Origin: Gemmatimonas sp.
GTDB taxonomy: Bacteria > Gemmatimonadota > Gemmatimonadetes > Gemmatimonadales > Gemmatimonadaceae
NCBI GenBank assembly: GCA_023910675.1
Contig: JAAVWC010000009.1
Span: 1-64,000 of the forward strand
Length of the DNA: 64,000 bases
Direction: 5' to 3'
Position numbers and translations under genes: made by a program. This document shows positions 1 to 8,025 of this stretch, in pieces. The number at the start of each line of letters is the position of its first letter. Within the stretch, counting starts at the first letter, position 1. The notes below the pieces were generated by a model. It did no database searches. It was given only the letters and a program-made list of their open reading frames with translations, and was not told the DNA's origin.

Positions 1-458
1 ATGGCGGCCGACTTCTCGCCTTCGATGGTGCGGCGAGCCTGCTCGATCATCTCTTCCTGCTGCTGCTTGGTCTGCGCGACGAGATCGGCACGCATCTTTT
101 CGGCCGTCGCGCGGCTTTCGGCGATGATCTGCTGCGCTTCGTTGCGCGCGTTCTCGAGCTGTGCGCGCTGCTGCGCGAGCAACTGCTCGGATTCGGCGCG
201 ATCGCGCTTGGCGCCCTCAATCGCGTCTTCGAGCGCCTTTTCACGCGCCTCGACGGCAGCGAAGAGCGGCTTGAAGGCGAACTTGGAGAGCACGACGAGC
301 AACAGCACGAAGATGACCAGCGTCCACGCCATCACGCCGGTGGCCGGCGCGAGGAGATCGACCGGGCCTTCGGCCGCTTCGTTGGCAAACGCGGGGGTCG
401 CTGAAAGCATCAGCGAGGCAGCAAGCACGCCAGCACGGCGGGCAGAAAAAGCGAACAT
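1..458 (-). CDS. atpF: ATP synthase F0 subunit b (3' end outside window)
   Basis: Peripheral stalk subunit b of the F-type ATP synthase, linking the membrane F0 part to F1. Translation from the ATG at 458 gives a signal-peptide-like start (MFAFSARRAGVLAASLML), then one strong membrane helix around residues 45-60 (VMAWTLVIFVLLLVVLSKF), then a long charged helix rich in E, K, R, Q and A, which is the classic b-subunit layout. The reading frame stays open to the window edge, so the C-terminus is missing. It follows atpE by 65 bp on the same strand. The extra hydrophobic segment before the usual membrane helix suggests a cleaved signal sequence; this is inference. Confidence 0.9.
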   Translation of the reverse strand, partial: MFAFSARRAGVLAASLMLSATPAFANEAAEGPVDLLAPATGVMAWTLVIFVLLLVVLSKFAFKPLFAAVEAREKALEDAIEGAKRDRAESEQLLAQQRAQLENARNEAQQIIAESRATAEKMRADLVAQTKQQQEEMIEQARRTIEGEKSAA

Positions 459-523
459 GGAAGAGTCCACGAAGAAAGAGAGTGCGGCGGGGCGCCCGTT
501 CGGACGCCCCGCACGCGATCAGA

Positions 524-802
524 TCAGAACGTGATCTTGCCCTGGATCGAATAGCCGATCACGACGCCGAACAGCGCGGCGCCTTCGATGAGGGCGGCCA
601 GGATGAGCGCAGCCGTCTGGATGCGGCCGGCCACTTCGGGCTGACGCGCCATGCCTTCAACCGCCGAACCACCGATGCGGCCGATACCCATGCCAGCGCC
701 GATCACCGCGCCACCGGCGGCAATGCCAGCGCCGATCATCGCCATGCCCTTCGGATCCTGAACAACCGGGGCAGCAGCCTGCAGGAGACCCATGATTTCC
801 AT
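524..802 (-). CDS. atpE: ATP synthase F0 subunit c (proteolipid ring)
   Basis: Forms the proton-driven c-ring. The 92-residue hairpin has two membrane helices joined by the polar loop RQPE (residues 53-56). The ion-binding carboxylate is E73 in LIEGAALFG. The residues after it (G, A) are not the S/T expected in sodium-type rings, so proton coupling is likely. The ATG at 802 was chosen because TGGAG lies just upstream at normal spacing; the open frame extends 17 codons further but that part looks non-coding. It sits between atpB and atpF in the usual order. Confidence 0.95.
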   Translation of the reverse strand: MEIMGLLQAAAPVVQDPKGMAMIGAGIAAGGAVIGAGMGIGRIGGSAVEGMARQPEVAGRIQTAALILAALIEGAALFGVVIGYSIQGKITF

Positions 803-901
803 CGTATAACTCCAGAAAGAAAGTCGTGTTGGTCCTTCACTCCCGACGGACACTCTGGTCCGCGTTGTCCGCCAACGAACCCGAAGGTTCAGCGGAGATC
901 A

Positions 902-917
902 CCGGTCGCTCGACCGG
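902..917 (-). promoter_or_regulatory. Small inverted repeat between atpB and atpE
   Basis: CCGGTCG and CGACCGG, 7-bp arms separated by 2 bp, lie in the 186-bp gap between atpB and atpE. No T-run follows on the minus strand, so it is more likely an mRNA processing or stability hairpin that helps set the high atpE dosage than a terminator. Function is inferred only from position. Confidence 0.3.
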
Positions 918-988
918 CTACATGACCACTGCATTGGGAGAAGCGCAGTAATCGTTTGAAAACTCAAAACCCTAACTCTTGACTGCTC

Positions 989-1954
989 CTAGTGGTGCGC
1001 TTCCCGGATCTGTCCGATGAACACGCTGGCCAGGAGCGTAAAGATGAACGCCTGCAGGAACGCGACGAACAGTTCGAGCATGCTGATCGCGGTGGCCATG
1101 AGCACCGGCACCGGCGTGATCGCCCAGCTCTTGAACGAGAAGATCAGCCCCATGATGGCCAGGAGCACGATGTGCCCGGCGGTCATGTTGGCAAACAAAC
1201 GAATGGTGAGCGCGAACGGCTTGGAAAGCTTGCCGACGATTTCGACCGGCGTCATGACGAAGAACATCAAGACGCGCATGACGATCGGCAGATCCTTGTT
1301 CCAGTAGAAAATCGTGTTCAGGTAGCCGAGGCCGTTGGCGCGGATACCCGCGACTTCCACCACGATGGCCGTGACGATGGCGAGCGTCGCCGTGACCGAC
1401 ACATTCCCCGTGGCCGTGGCGCCCCACGGCAGCATGCCGAACAGATTGCAAACGAGAATGAAGAAGAAGAGGGTGAGTGCGAACGGCACAAACCCTTCTC
1501 CATGGTGCCCCACGTTGGGGAGCACGACTTCGTTGCGGAGATACAGCGCCATGGCCTCAATGGCTCCCGCGAAGCCGCGGGAGCGCCCTTCGGTGGCATG
1601 CTGCTTCTGCGACGCGTTACCGGCTGTGATGAGCAGCAGCGCCACGACGGTGGCCGCCATGAGCATGAACACGACGTGCTTGGTGGGCGACAGGTCGAGC
1701 GTCACGGGGCCAATGTGCACGGGGGCCCACTGCGGCAGCTCGATTTCCTTGGCCAGGTGCGAATTGGGCCACGGGATTTCGAGGTGACGACCGTCGGTGA
1801 TGTGCGGCGTAATGAAATCCACCGGCGCATCGGCCGCCGGCGCGGCAGCGTGCTCGGTGGTAGCCGCATGCTCCTGCGCACGCACCGAAAGCGGCGCGAG
1901 CACGAGCAAGGCAACACAAGCGAGGCGGGACAACGAACGGATCATCGACTGCAT
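989..1954 (-). CDS. atpB: ATP synthase F0 subunit a
   Basis: Stator channel subunit that passes protons to the c-ring. The essential arginine is R252 in RLFANMTAGH, followed by the conserved final helices. The 321-residue protein is longer than the roughly 270 residues of E. coli AtpB because of a signal-like N-terminus (residues 1-26, ending SVRAQ) and an Ala/His-rich periplasmic stretch before the first helix at about residue 92. It follows the AtpI-like gene by 11 bp and precedes atpE. M4 is an alternative start. Confidence 0.95.
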   Translation of the reverse strand: MQSMIRSLSRLACVALLVLAPLSVRAQEHAATTEHAAAPAADAPVDFITPHITDGRHLEIPWPNSHLAKEIELPQWAPVHIGPVTLDLSPTKHVVFMLMAATVVALLLITAGNASQKQHATEGRSRGFAGAIEAMALYLRNEVVLPNVGHHGEGFVPFALTLFFFILVCNLFGMLPWGATATGNVSVTATLAIVTAIVVEVAGIRANGLGYLNTIFYWNKDLPIVMRVLMFFVMTPVEIVGKLSKPFALTIRLFANMTAGHIVLLAIMGLIFSFKSWAITPVPVLMATAISMLELFVAFLQAFIFTLLASVFIGQIREAHH

Positions 1955-1965
1955 CCGGGAAGTAA

Positions 1966-2364
1966 TCAGTTCAGGAAGAGCGGCTCGACGAGTGTCGAGA
2001 CGAAGTAGAACAGCACCAGCGACAACAGCGCCGGCCCTTCAACCAACCCGAGCGCCTTGATCCCGAGGAACGCCCAGAACGCTACTGAGGCAAAGCGCAG
2101 CAACACGCCCAAGCCCCACCCCGCAATCACCTGCTGCCGCGCAACGAGTCGCGCAATGGCGAAGGTGAACGTCTGTACGACAACTGCCAGCCACGCACTG
2201 GCCTGGACCGACTGGACCGACGCCGCGTCGGTCCAGATGAACCGCTGCATGATGAAGGCACTGACCACCACGATGGTGCCCTGCGCCGCCGTAAAGCCCA
2301 GCAGCGACCGCAGCATTCCCATCGGTGCAACGACCGGCCCCGTCGGCATGGCGTTTCCCGTCAT
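1966..2364 (-). CDS. AtpI-like small membrane protein of the ATP synthase operon
   Basis: A 132-residue integral membrane protein with about four hydrophobic segments (around 22-42, 60-75, 83-102 and 110-130) and few charges. Its position directly before atpB and after the AtpZ-like gene is that of AtpI, which assists c-ring assembly or magnesium supply in other bacteria. Sequence similarity to the AtpI family is weak by eye, so the name rests mostly on position and topology. Its ATG overlaps the upstream stop (ATGA), indicating translational coupling. Confidence 0.6.
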   Translation of the reverse strand: MTGNAMPTGPVVAPMGMLRSLLGFTAAQGTIVVVSAFIMQRFIWTDAASVQSVQASAWLAVVVQTFTFAIARLVARQQVIAGWGLGVLLRFASVAFWAFLGIKALGLVEGPALLSLVLFYFVSTLVEPLFLN

Positions 2365-2651
2365 GATTTGGGTGTCGAGTCGTTGGTGTGATGGTGCGAG
2401 TTACGCGGTGACGTAAGTCGCCGGTAGCTCAAGTAGAATGTGCCGCCCCCGCCAACCAGCACGCCGCCCAACAGGAACAACGGCGCCGTACCGAGCCGCC
2501 GGTCGAGCCACCCGCCGACCCACACGAACAGCAGGATGGACACGCAGAGCTGCATACCGAGCCCGGCTAACGCCCACGGTGACACCTCGCCGTCCTGCAG
2601 CCCTTTCGGTGGCTTGGAATCACGCATGGGACTTTTGGGTGTTTCATCCAT
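2361..2651 (-). CDS. AtpZ/AtpI-family F0F1-ATPase accessory protein
   Basis: A 96-residue protein with a charged, proline-rich cytoplasmic N-terminus, then two membrane helices (about 27-46 and 56-77) separated by the short loop GGWLDRRLGTAP. The pattern of a small helical hairpin with G-W-L-D in the turn is typical of the AtpZ/AtpQ family encoded first in many atp operons and proposed to take part in Mg2+/Ca2+ handling or complex assembly. It is the first gene of the operon here. The final four bases overlap the next start. Confidence 0.7.
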   Translation of the reverse strand: MDETPKSPMRDSKPPKGLQDGEVSPWALAGLGMQLCVSILLFVWVGGWLDRRLGTAPLFLLGGVLVGGGGTFYLSYRRLTSPRNSHHHTNDSTPKS

Positions 2652-2667
2652 TCGGGGCGGAAGCTAG

Positions 2668-2693
2668 ACGCTTGTGAAATTTTTCGCAAGCGT
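2668..2693. promoter_or_regulatory. Inverted repeat in the divergent promoter region of the atp operon
   Basis: ACGCTTG and CAAGCGT, 7-bp arms, flank an AT-rich centre, 17 bp upstream of the first atp gene start. The region 2652-2922 separates two divergent genes and holds no coding sequence, so promoters for both directions must lie here. The repeat could be an operator or part of the mRNA leader. No clear -35/-10 pair could be fixed by eye. Confidence 0.3.
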
Positions 2694-2922
2694 ACTTTTT
2701 GACCGAAACCGAACACACACCGACATCGGTCCGAACCGGCCGAACGCCAACACCCACTGTCACTTAGGTCGACGTGACGCTCTAAATCTGCTATTGACAG
2801 CCTGAATACCCGTCGATAACGTGGCTTAGTATCGAAATGTGATGCCCGATCGTCCAACCGTATGCAGGGCCTACGGATTCACGTTGTGGCATCGCTCCCC
2901 CGACATTTCGCCCCATACCCTG

Positions 2923-3372
2923 ATGCTTTCGCGCATCACTGTTCCACTGCTGGCAGCTGCCGGGCTCGTTTTCGCGTGTGGTCCGCGAACGCCGAGCCCT
3001 GTCGCGAGCGCTCGTCCAAAAGCAGGAAAGGACGCGGGAGTCACGTCGCACGTGATGGTCGATACCGCCAAGGGAACGGTCCGGTTCGCCATCGAAGTGG
3101 CCAACGAATCGGGAAAGCGGGTCGAACTGCTCTTCCCCAACGGTCGCACGCACGATTTCGCGGTGCTCGACAGCGCGGGACACGAAGTGTGGCGCTGGAG
3201 CGAGGGACGGATGTTCACGCAGGGCTTGCGCAACCGCCTGCTCGATGCGCACGACTCCACGGTATACGACGAACGGTGGGAGCCGCCTGCTCCGGGACGC
3301 TACACCCTCGTCGCGCAGCTCAACAGCGACAACTACCCCGTACGCCAGCGCGTCGATTTCGCATTGCGATAA
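2923..3372 (+). CDS. Lipoprotein with BsuPI-like domain
   Basis: A 149-residue predicted lipoprotein. The N-terminus MLSRITVPLLAAAGLVFACG is a short signal with a cysteine at residue 19. The body (about 40-149) carries patterns of the BsuPI intracellular-proteinase-inhibitor-like beta domain: the VRFAIEVANESGKRVEL strand, the D-F-AVLD-AGHEVWRWS motif and the Y-TLVAQLNSD-YPV end. Such domains occur in secreted or envelope proteins of unclear role. The ATG at 2923 was chosen over earlier in-frame starts because it begins at the signal peptide. A hairpin terminator follows. Confidence 0.7.
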   Translation: MLSRITVPLLAAAGLVFACGPRTPSPVASARPKAGKDAGVTSHVMVDTAKGTVRFAIEVANESGKRVELLFPNGRTHDFAVLDSAGHEVWRWSEGRMFTQGLRNRLLDAHDSTVYDERWEPPAPGRYTLVAQLNSDNYPVRQRVDFALR

Positions 3373-3438
3373 GCGCACGCGACGCACGCAGCAATCGCGC
3401 GACACGGATTCGCGCGCTACTTTCTAGGTCACACGCAC

Positions 3439-3470
3439 AACGGACGCCCGACGGCGTCCGTTATTGTTTG
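3439..3470 (+). terminator. Rho-independent terminator
   Basis: A perfect 10-bp stem (AACGGACGCC, loop CGAC, GGCGTCCGTT) followed by a T-rich stretch, 66 bp after the lipoprotein gene. It also argues against the TTG at 3464 as the moxR start, because that codon overlaps the hairpin. Confidence 0.7.
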
Positions 3471-3508
3471 CAGGCTCCCGTGCTGCCACGACCTTCCAAC
3501 CCACGCCT

Positions 3509-4507
3509 GTGACTTCGGCTTCAGAGACTTCGTCTCCCGACGCGAACGACATTGCGCTGCTCGAGCGACTTGCTCAGGCACGCACGCAGCTCACGCAGCA
3601 GATCGCGCAACGCATCGTAGGGCAGCACCATGTGGTCGACGATCTCGTCACGGCACTGTTGGCCGGCGGTCATGCCGTGCTGGTCGGCGTCCCGGGCCTC
3701 GCCAAAACGCTGCTCGTGCAAACCGTCGCACAAGCACTCGACCTGACCTTCTCGCGCGTGCAATTCACGCCCGATCTCATGCCGAGTGACATCACCGGCA
3801 CTGAGCTCATGGAAGAAGAGCCTGGCACGGGAAAGCGCGCGTTCCGCTTTGCGCCCGGTCCGGTGTTCGGCAACATGGTCCTTGCCGACGAAATCAACCG
3901 AGCCCCACCGAAGACGCAGGCCGCACTGCTGCAGGCGATGCAGGAACGTACCGTGACGGTAGCGGGTCGCACCTACGATTTGCCACGTCCATTTTTCGTG
4001 CTCGCCACGCAGAACCCGGTGGAACAGGAAGGCACGTATCCGCTCCCCGAAGCGCAGTTGGACCGCTTCATGTTCGAGTTGAACATCGGCTATCCCACGC
4101 GTGAGGAGGAGGAGCAGATCGTGCGCTCCACCACGGGTGATACGCAGGGGAAGATCACGCCGGTGCTGGGTGGTGAGGAGCTGTTGCAGCTGCAGCGGTT
4201 GGTGCGCCGGTTACCGGCGCCGCCGAGTCTGGTGAGCTACGCAGTGGCGCTGGTGCGCAGCACTCGGCCCGACGCACCGGAAGCGACAGCGAAGGTCAAG
4301 AAGTACGTGAGCTGGGGCGCCGGTCCGCGTGCATCGCAGTACCTCGTGCTCGGCGCGAAGGCGCGTGCGGCGATGGACGGGCGGGCGATGCCGGATATCG
4401 CGGACGTGAAGAGCGTGGCGAAGTCGGTGTTGCGTCACCGCCTCGTGGTGAATTTTCAGGCGGAAGCGGATGGGATTCCGACGGAGTCGTTGATCGATAT
4501 GCCGTGA
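3509..4507 (+). CDS. MoxR-family AAA ATPase
   Basis: MoxR ATPases act as chaperones that assemble or activate partner complexes, often with VWA-domain proteins. Seen here (332 residues from the GTG at 3509): Walker A GVPGLAKT at about 60-67, Walker B LADEINRAPPKTQAALLQAM with the catalytic D-E near 127-128, sensor 1 ATQNPVEQEGTYPLPEAQLDRF, and a C-terminal lid. The usual DUF58 and VWA neighbours are absent in this window. The start is uncertain: no good ribosome site is visible, and GTG 3509 was chosen because the upstream TTG lies inside a terminator. Confidence 0.88.
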   Translation: MTSASETSSPDANDIALLERLAQARTQLTQQIAQRIVGQHHVVDDLVTALLAGGHAVLVGVPGLAKTLLVQTVAQALDLTFSRVQFTPDLMPSDITGTELMEEEPGTGKRAFRFAPGPVFGNMVLADEINRAPPKTQAALLQAMQERTVTVAGRTYDLPRPFFVLATQNPVEQEGTYPLPEAQLDRFMFELNIGYPTREEEEQIVRSTTGDTQGKITPVLGGEELLQLQRLVRRLPAPPSLVSYAVALVRSTRPDAPEATAKVKKYVSWGAGPRASQYLVLGAKARAAMDGRAMPDIADVKSVAKSVLRHRLVVNFQAEADGIPTESLIDMP

Positions 4508-4536
4508 ACCGCCGGCGTCATTTGCCGGGGTGTTTC

Positions 4537-4568
4537 ACGGGCGGTGTTCCTTCGGGAACGCCGCCCGT
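4537..4568 (+). terminator. Strong hairpin after moxR
   Basis: A 14-bp stem with one G-T pair (ACGGGCGGTGTTCC / GGAACGCCGCCCGT) closed by the very stable tetraloop TTCG. No T-run follows, so termination would be weak or factor-assisted, but the structure is unlikely by chance. Confidence 0.6.
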
Positions 4569-4684
4569 TGTGCATCTGTCACGCTGCCGCCGTACCAGAA
4601 TTTGGGATGCGGGGGAGCGCACGTTGACGATAACATTGGGGGCTGCCCAGATGACAGCGAGATGACAGCGGGACGAGATGTTTT

Positions 4685-7600
4685 GTGCCGTCCGCGCTGT
4701 TTTCCGCTCTCGCGCTTAGCCTGCTCATGCCGACACCACTCTCGTCCGCCGCCGGATTGGCCAACATGTACACGCCACGGGTCGATGGTCAGCCACTGCA
4801 CCATGTCACGATGGAGATGGCGACCGAGCGCACGGGCGAGGTGGAGTTCGCCGATACCGGCATCGTCCCGATCACGCTCAGAACGCTTGGCGACACGTGC
4901 ATCCTGATTGGTACGCAGCAGCTGACAATGCAGAGCGCGCTGCTCAGCATGCTCGTGCTGCGTCTGGCGTATTCGCCGCAGATGATGGTGCGTCGTGATC
5001 AACTCTTGCGCGAACTGTGGCCAGATCAGGAGGAGGTGCGTCAACGAGGCAATCTCCGGCAGGCGCTGTACAAGCTGCGCGGTATGGGCGTGCGCACGGC
5101 GATCCGCGGTGACATGGTGTGTCTGGATGAGGCGCAGCTGCAGCGAACGTTTGCGCTCACGCCCACAGTGGAGCTGTTCGAACGCGACGTCACGCGAGGC
5201 GCCGAACCGTACGGGTTGTTCCTTCCTGGCGTGACCGCCCCGACGCCGGAGTTGCGCGAGTGGCTCGATCAGACCCGCGAGGCGCTGCACGGGGATATCC
5301 GCCGTGTGCTCGCGGATGTGTTGCGTGCGCGACGCGAACGTGCGGATTGGAGTGGCATGCACGTCGTGGCGCGCTGGTTGCTGGAGATCGATCCGCTCAA
5401 CGAAGACGGTACGCTGGGATTGGCCGAGTGCGTCGCGATGACCGGATCGAAAGTGGAAGCGGTCGGCATTCTCGATCGCTATCTCGCGGAGGTGGGGACC
5501 AGCACCGGAGAGATCCGTCTTCCGGCGAGTGTGCTCCGCAAGCGTTTTGTGGAGCAGCCGGCGCGTCGGCGTTCGGTTGCCCTGGTGACGGACAAGCATT
5601 TCGTGGGGCGAGACACGGAGCGAAGTGAGCTGACGATGTCGTTGCGCCGCGCACGCTGGCATGACGGCAGCGCGGTGCTCGTGCACGGACCGCCGGGTAT
5701 TGGGAAGTCGCGCTTGATGAGCGAAGTGCTGAAGGTGGCGCAGCTGGAGGGATACCACGATGTGGTCGTCGAGAGCCGCGAGAGCATCTCGATCCGGCCG
5801 CTGGGAGCGCTCATCGAAGCGATTCCCCAGTTGCTGAGTGCGCCCGGGGCGATTGGGTGTGCGCCAGAGAGCCTCGTCGTGCTGCGCAAGCTGATCGGCC
5901 ATGAGGGCAAGGCGGACGCGGAACCGGAGGCGCCGGAAGCAGACGTGCTGGCGGCGGAGCTGTCGCCGGCGGAACGCATCGAACACGCCATGCGCACGAT
6001 GCGCGCGCAATCCATCCGGCATGCGGTCGTGGACCTGTTCGCTGCGGTTTCTGAAGAGCGCCCGATTTTTCTGTTGGCCGAGGATGTGCATTGGCTCGAC
6101 AACGATTCGTGGGAAGTACTTTCGGATGTGATCCAGCGGGTGAACGAGATGCGCGTGTACATCGTGCTGACGGGTCGTTTCAGCACGGTGAAGGAGGAGC
6201 GTCCGGCGCGGATTCCGGTGCCGCTCACCTTTCGGCGATTGGCCCCGATGGCCGAGGGGGCGTTGCTGGAGCTGATACGCCAGGTGGCCGACGAACACGG
6301 TGTCGAGGTACCGCCTGCCGTCGACACGTGGATCATCGGCGGGTGCGAAGGCAACCCGTTGATGTTGCGGGCGCTTCTGGAGCATTGGGTGGTGACCGGT
6401 CAGGCGGTCGGGGTGCCACCGATGTTGATGGCGCTCATCGATCACCGGATCGACCGCTTGAACGGTCACGCGCAGCGGGCGTTGCAGGCGATTGGCTTGC
6501 TGAATCGGTTCGCGTCGCTCGAGCGCGTCAAGTTGGTGTTGGAGTTGCCGGTTCACGAGTTGATTCACGCGATCGAGCAGCTCGAGCTCTCGGGATGTTT
6601 GAGCACGAGCCAGTCCTCACTGATCATCACCCACGACCTGGTGCGTCAGGTGGGAATGCGCCGGATGTCCCCGTTATTGGACGCGGCCCTGCGCGCGGCA
6701 ATTGGCGACACGCTTGAGGCGGAGTATGGGAGGACGGGGGATCTAATCGTGCTGAATGAAGCCCTTGTCAATACCGAATTCAGCGACCGTCCGGATGTTC
6801 TGAGCAGGTTTATCCGGAAGCACGAAGAAGCGCTAATTGAAGGCGGTCGGCCAAGCAACGTCTTGCGGGCAATCGAGACTCTGTCGGTAACGATGCCTGA
6901 GATTTTAGAGGAGAGACAGTTTGAGATTCTCCAGTCTCGACTTCATAACCAATCGGGGAAATACCGTCGCTCGCTGACGAATCATCTTGGAGCGCTAAAC
7001 ATCCCCCAAGACATACGAGGAGTTAGCGTGCCCGAAGTTGAGGAGTTGATCGCTATGATTGATGCAGGGTATCGGGCGGATCCACTCATTGATCGCGACG
7101 AGCTTGCTCGATGCGCCAGATTTATCGCTGGGCAGGCGCACCTACCTCTTAGCACACGCGTAAGGGCAGCCGAAGTTGGGCTCACAATCGCGGCGAACAC
7201 GTGTGATAGCACAATTGCAGCCATCTGTTACTCTACACTCAAGACGGAACTCTCAGGCGAAGGACTCGAGGAGAAGTCGCAAAAGCTGGGACTGCTCTAT
7301 CATGCAGTGTTCGGCGATCTGTCGATCGCTGAGAAAATCGCTGTAAACGTGCTGAAGCGAAGTAACCGTCGCGCTGCATCGACCGAAGTTGCTCTCGACG
7401 TTGGCCGAGCCGCCTTCGCGCTTCGACTTTGCGGCGACTTCGAAAATTCGATGACCGCGTTCAAGAAGCATTTTGAGATGTCGCGCGAACTCCAGACGCC
7501 GAGACTAGGCCTGTATTCAGCTTGGCAACTTGCGCAAATAGAACTTGAGCGTGGAAACAGGGATGAGGTAAGCGAGTGGAATCGAAAACTTGGTGAAATC

Positions 7601-8023
7601 CTCGAGGATGATGAGGATCCCATTTCATCAAGTTTTGTGCACGCGCACTTCTGTCGCTGCGCTATAGAAGATCGCAATAAATCGACGGCCTTGAAGTTCC
7701 TTTCTCTAGTAAAGGCAAATCAGCCAAAGCTCGCGCCTCCGAAGGCCTCGGCCTACGTGGTAGCTCTGGAACTCGGTGTTGAGCTGATTTCTGCCAGGTG
7801 GGCACCTAGCGAACCGATCATCGAAGCTGCCTTGGACAGACACCGGCGTACATCCAGATTCGGGACTTCTGATTACCTCACCGCTACAATCGCCGAATCG
7901 ATGGTACGGGCCGGCAAGAGTCAGCAAGCAAAAGTCTTCATTTCTACCTACGTTAGTAGCGAACGTCGCGAGAAAGCACCTCTGTCACGCGCTCTAGCCA
8001 ACGAAGTCAAGAAACTCGAGTAA
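4685..8023 (+). CDS. BTAD/SARP-type regulator with AAA ATPase and TPR-like C-terminus
   Basis: Large one-component regulator (1112 residues from the GTG at 4685; ATG 4766 or 4811 are alternative starts). Order of parts: a winged-helix DNA-binding region (about 65-150, with the R-GNLRQALYKLR motif of SARP proteins), a bacterial transcriptional activation (BTAD) helical region (about 155-290), an AAA ATPase with Walker A GPPGIGKS near 336-343 and LAEDVHWLD near 463-471, then a long helical TPR-like repeat region (about 680-1112). From roughly base 6720 the GC content and codon use drop sharply compared with the first 2 kb, as if the C-terminal half came from another source. It ends 2 bp from the convergent HD-GYP gene. 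Target and signal are unknown. Confidence 0.8.
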   Translation: MPSALFSALALSLLMPTPLSSAAGLANMYTPRVDGQPLHHVTMEMATERTGEVEFADTGIVPITLRTLGDTCILIGTQQLTMQSALLSMLVLRLAYSPQMMVRRDQLLRELWPDQEEVRQRGNLRQALYKLRGMGVRTAIRGDMVCLDEAQLQRTFALTPTVELFERDVTRGAEPYGLFLPGVTAPTPELREWLDQTREALHGDIRRVLADVLRARRERADWSGMHVVARWLLEIDPLNEDGTLGLAECVAMTGSKVEAVGILDRYLAEVGTSTGEIRLPASVLRKRFVEQPARRRSVALVTDKHFVGRDTERSELTMSLRRARWHDGSAVLVHGPPGIGKSRLMSEVLKVAQLEGYHDVVVESRESISIRPLGALIEAIPQLLSAPGAIGCAPESLVVLRKLIGHEGKADAEPEAPEADVLAAELSPAERIEHAMRTMRAQSIRHAVVDLFAAVSEERPIFLLAEDVHWLDNDSWEVLSDVIQRVNEMRVYIVLTGRFSTVKEERPARIPVPLTFRRLAPMAEGALLELIRQVADEHGVEVPPAVDTWIIGGCEGNPLMLRALLEHWVVTGQAVGVPPMLMALIDHRIDRLNGHAQRALQAIGLLNRFASLERVKLVLELPVHELIHAIEQLELSGCLSTSQSSLIITHDLVRQVGMRRMSPLLDAALRAAIGDTLEAEYGRTGDLIVLNEALVNTEFSDRPDVLSRFIRKHEEALIEGGRPSNVLRAIETLSVTMPEILEERQFEILQSRLHNQSGKYRRSLTNHLGALNIPQDIRGVSVPEVEELIAMIDAGYRADPLIDRDELARCARFIAGQAHLPLSTRVRAAEVGLTIAANTCDSTIAAICYSTLKTELSGEGLEEKSQKLGLLYHAVFGDLSIAEKIAVNVLKRSNRRAASTEVALDVGRAAFALRLCGDFENSMTAFKKHFEMSRELQTPRLGLYSAWQLAQIELERGNRDEVSEWNRKLGEILEDDEDPISSSFVHAHFCRCAIEDRNKSTALKFLSLVKANQPKLAPPKASAYVVALELGVELISARWAPSEPIIEAALDRHRRTSRFGTSDYLTATIAESMVRAGKSQQAKVFISTYVSSERREKAPLSRALANEVKKLE

Positions 8024-8025
8024 CC

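Noticed and set aside
992..2008. A 338-residue plus-strand open frame over atpB
   Set aside because: Rich in Asp, Glu, His and Arg without structure; atpB on the other strand is certain.
4535..6568. A 677-residue minus-strand open frame opposite the BTAD regulator
   Set aside because: Its composition (His, Arg, Gln rich, no motifs) is typical of the antisense of a high-GC gene, and the plus strand has clear domain motifs.
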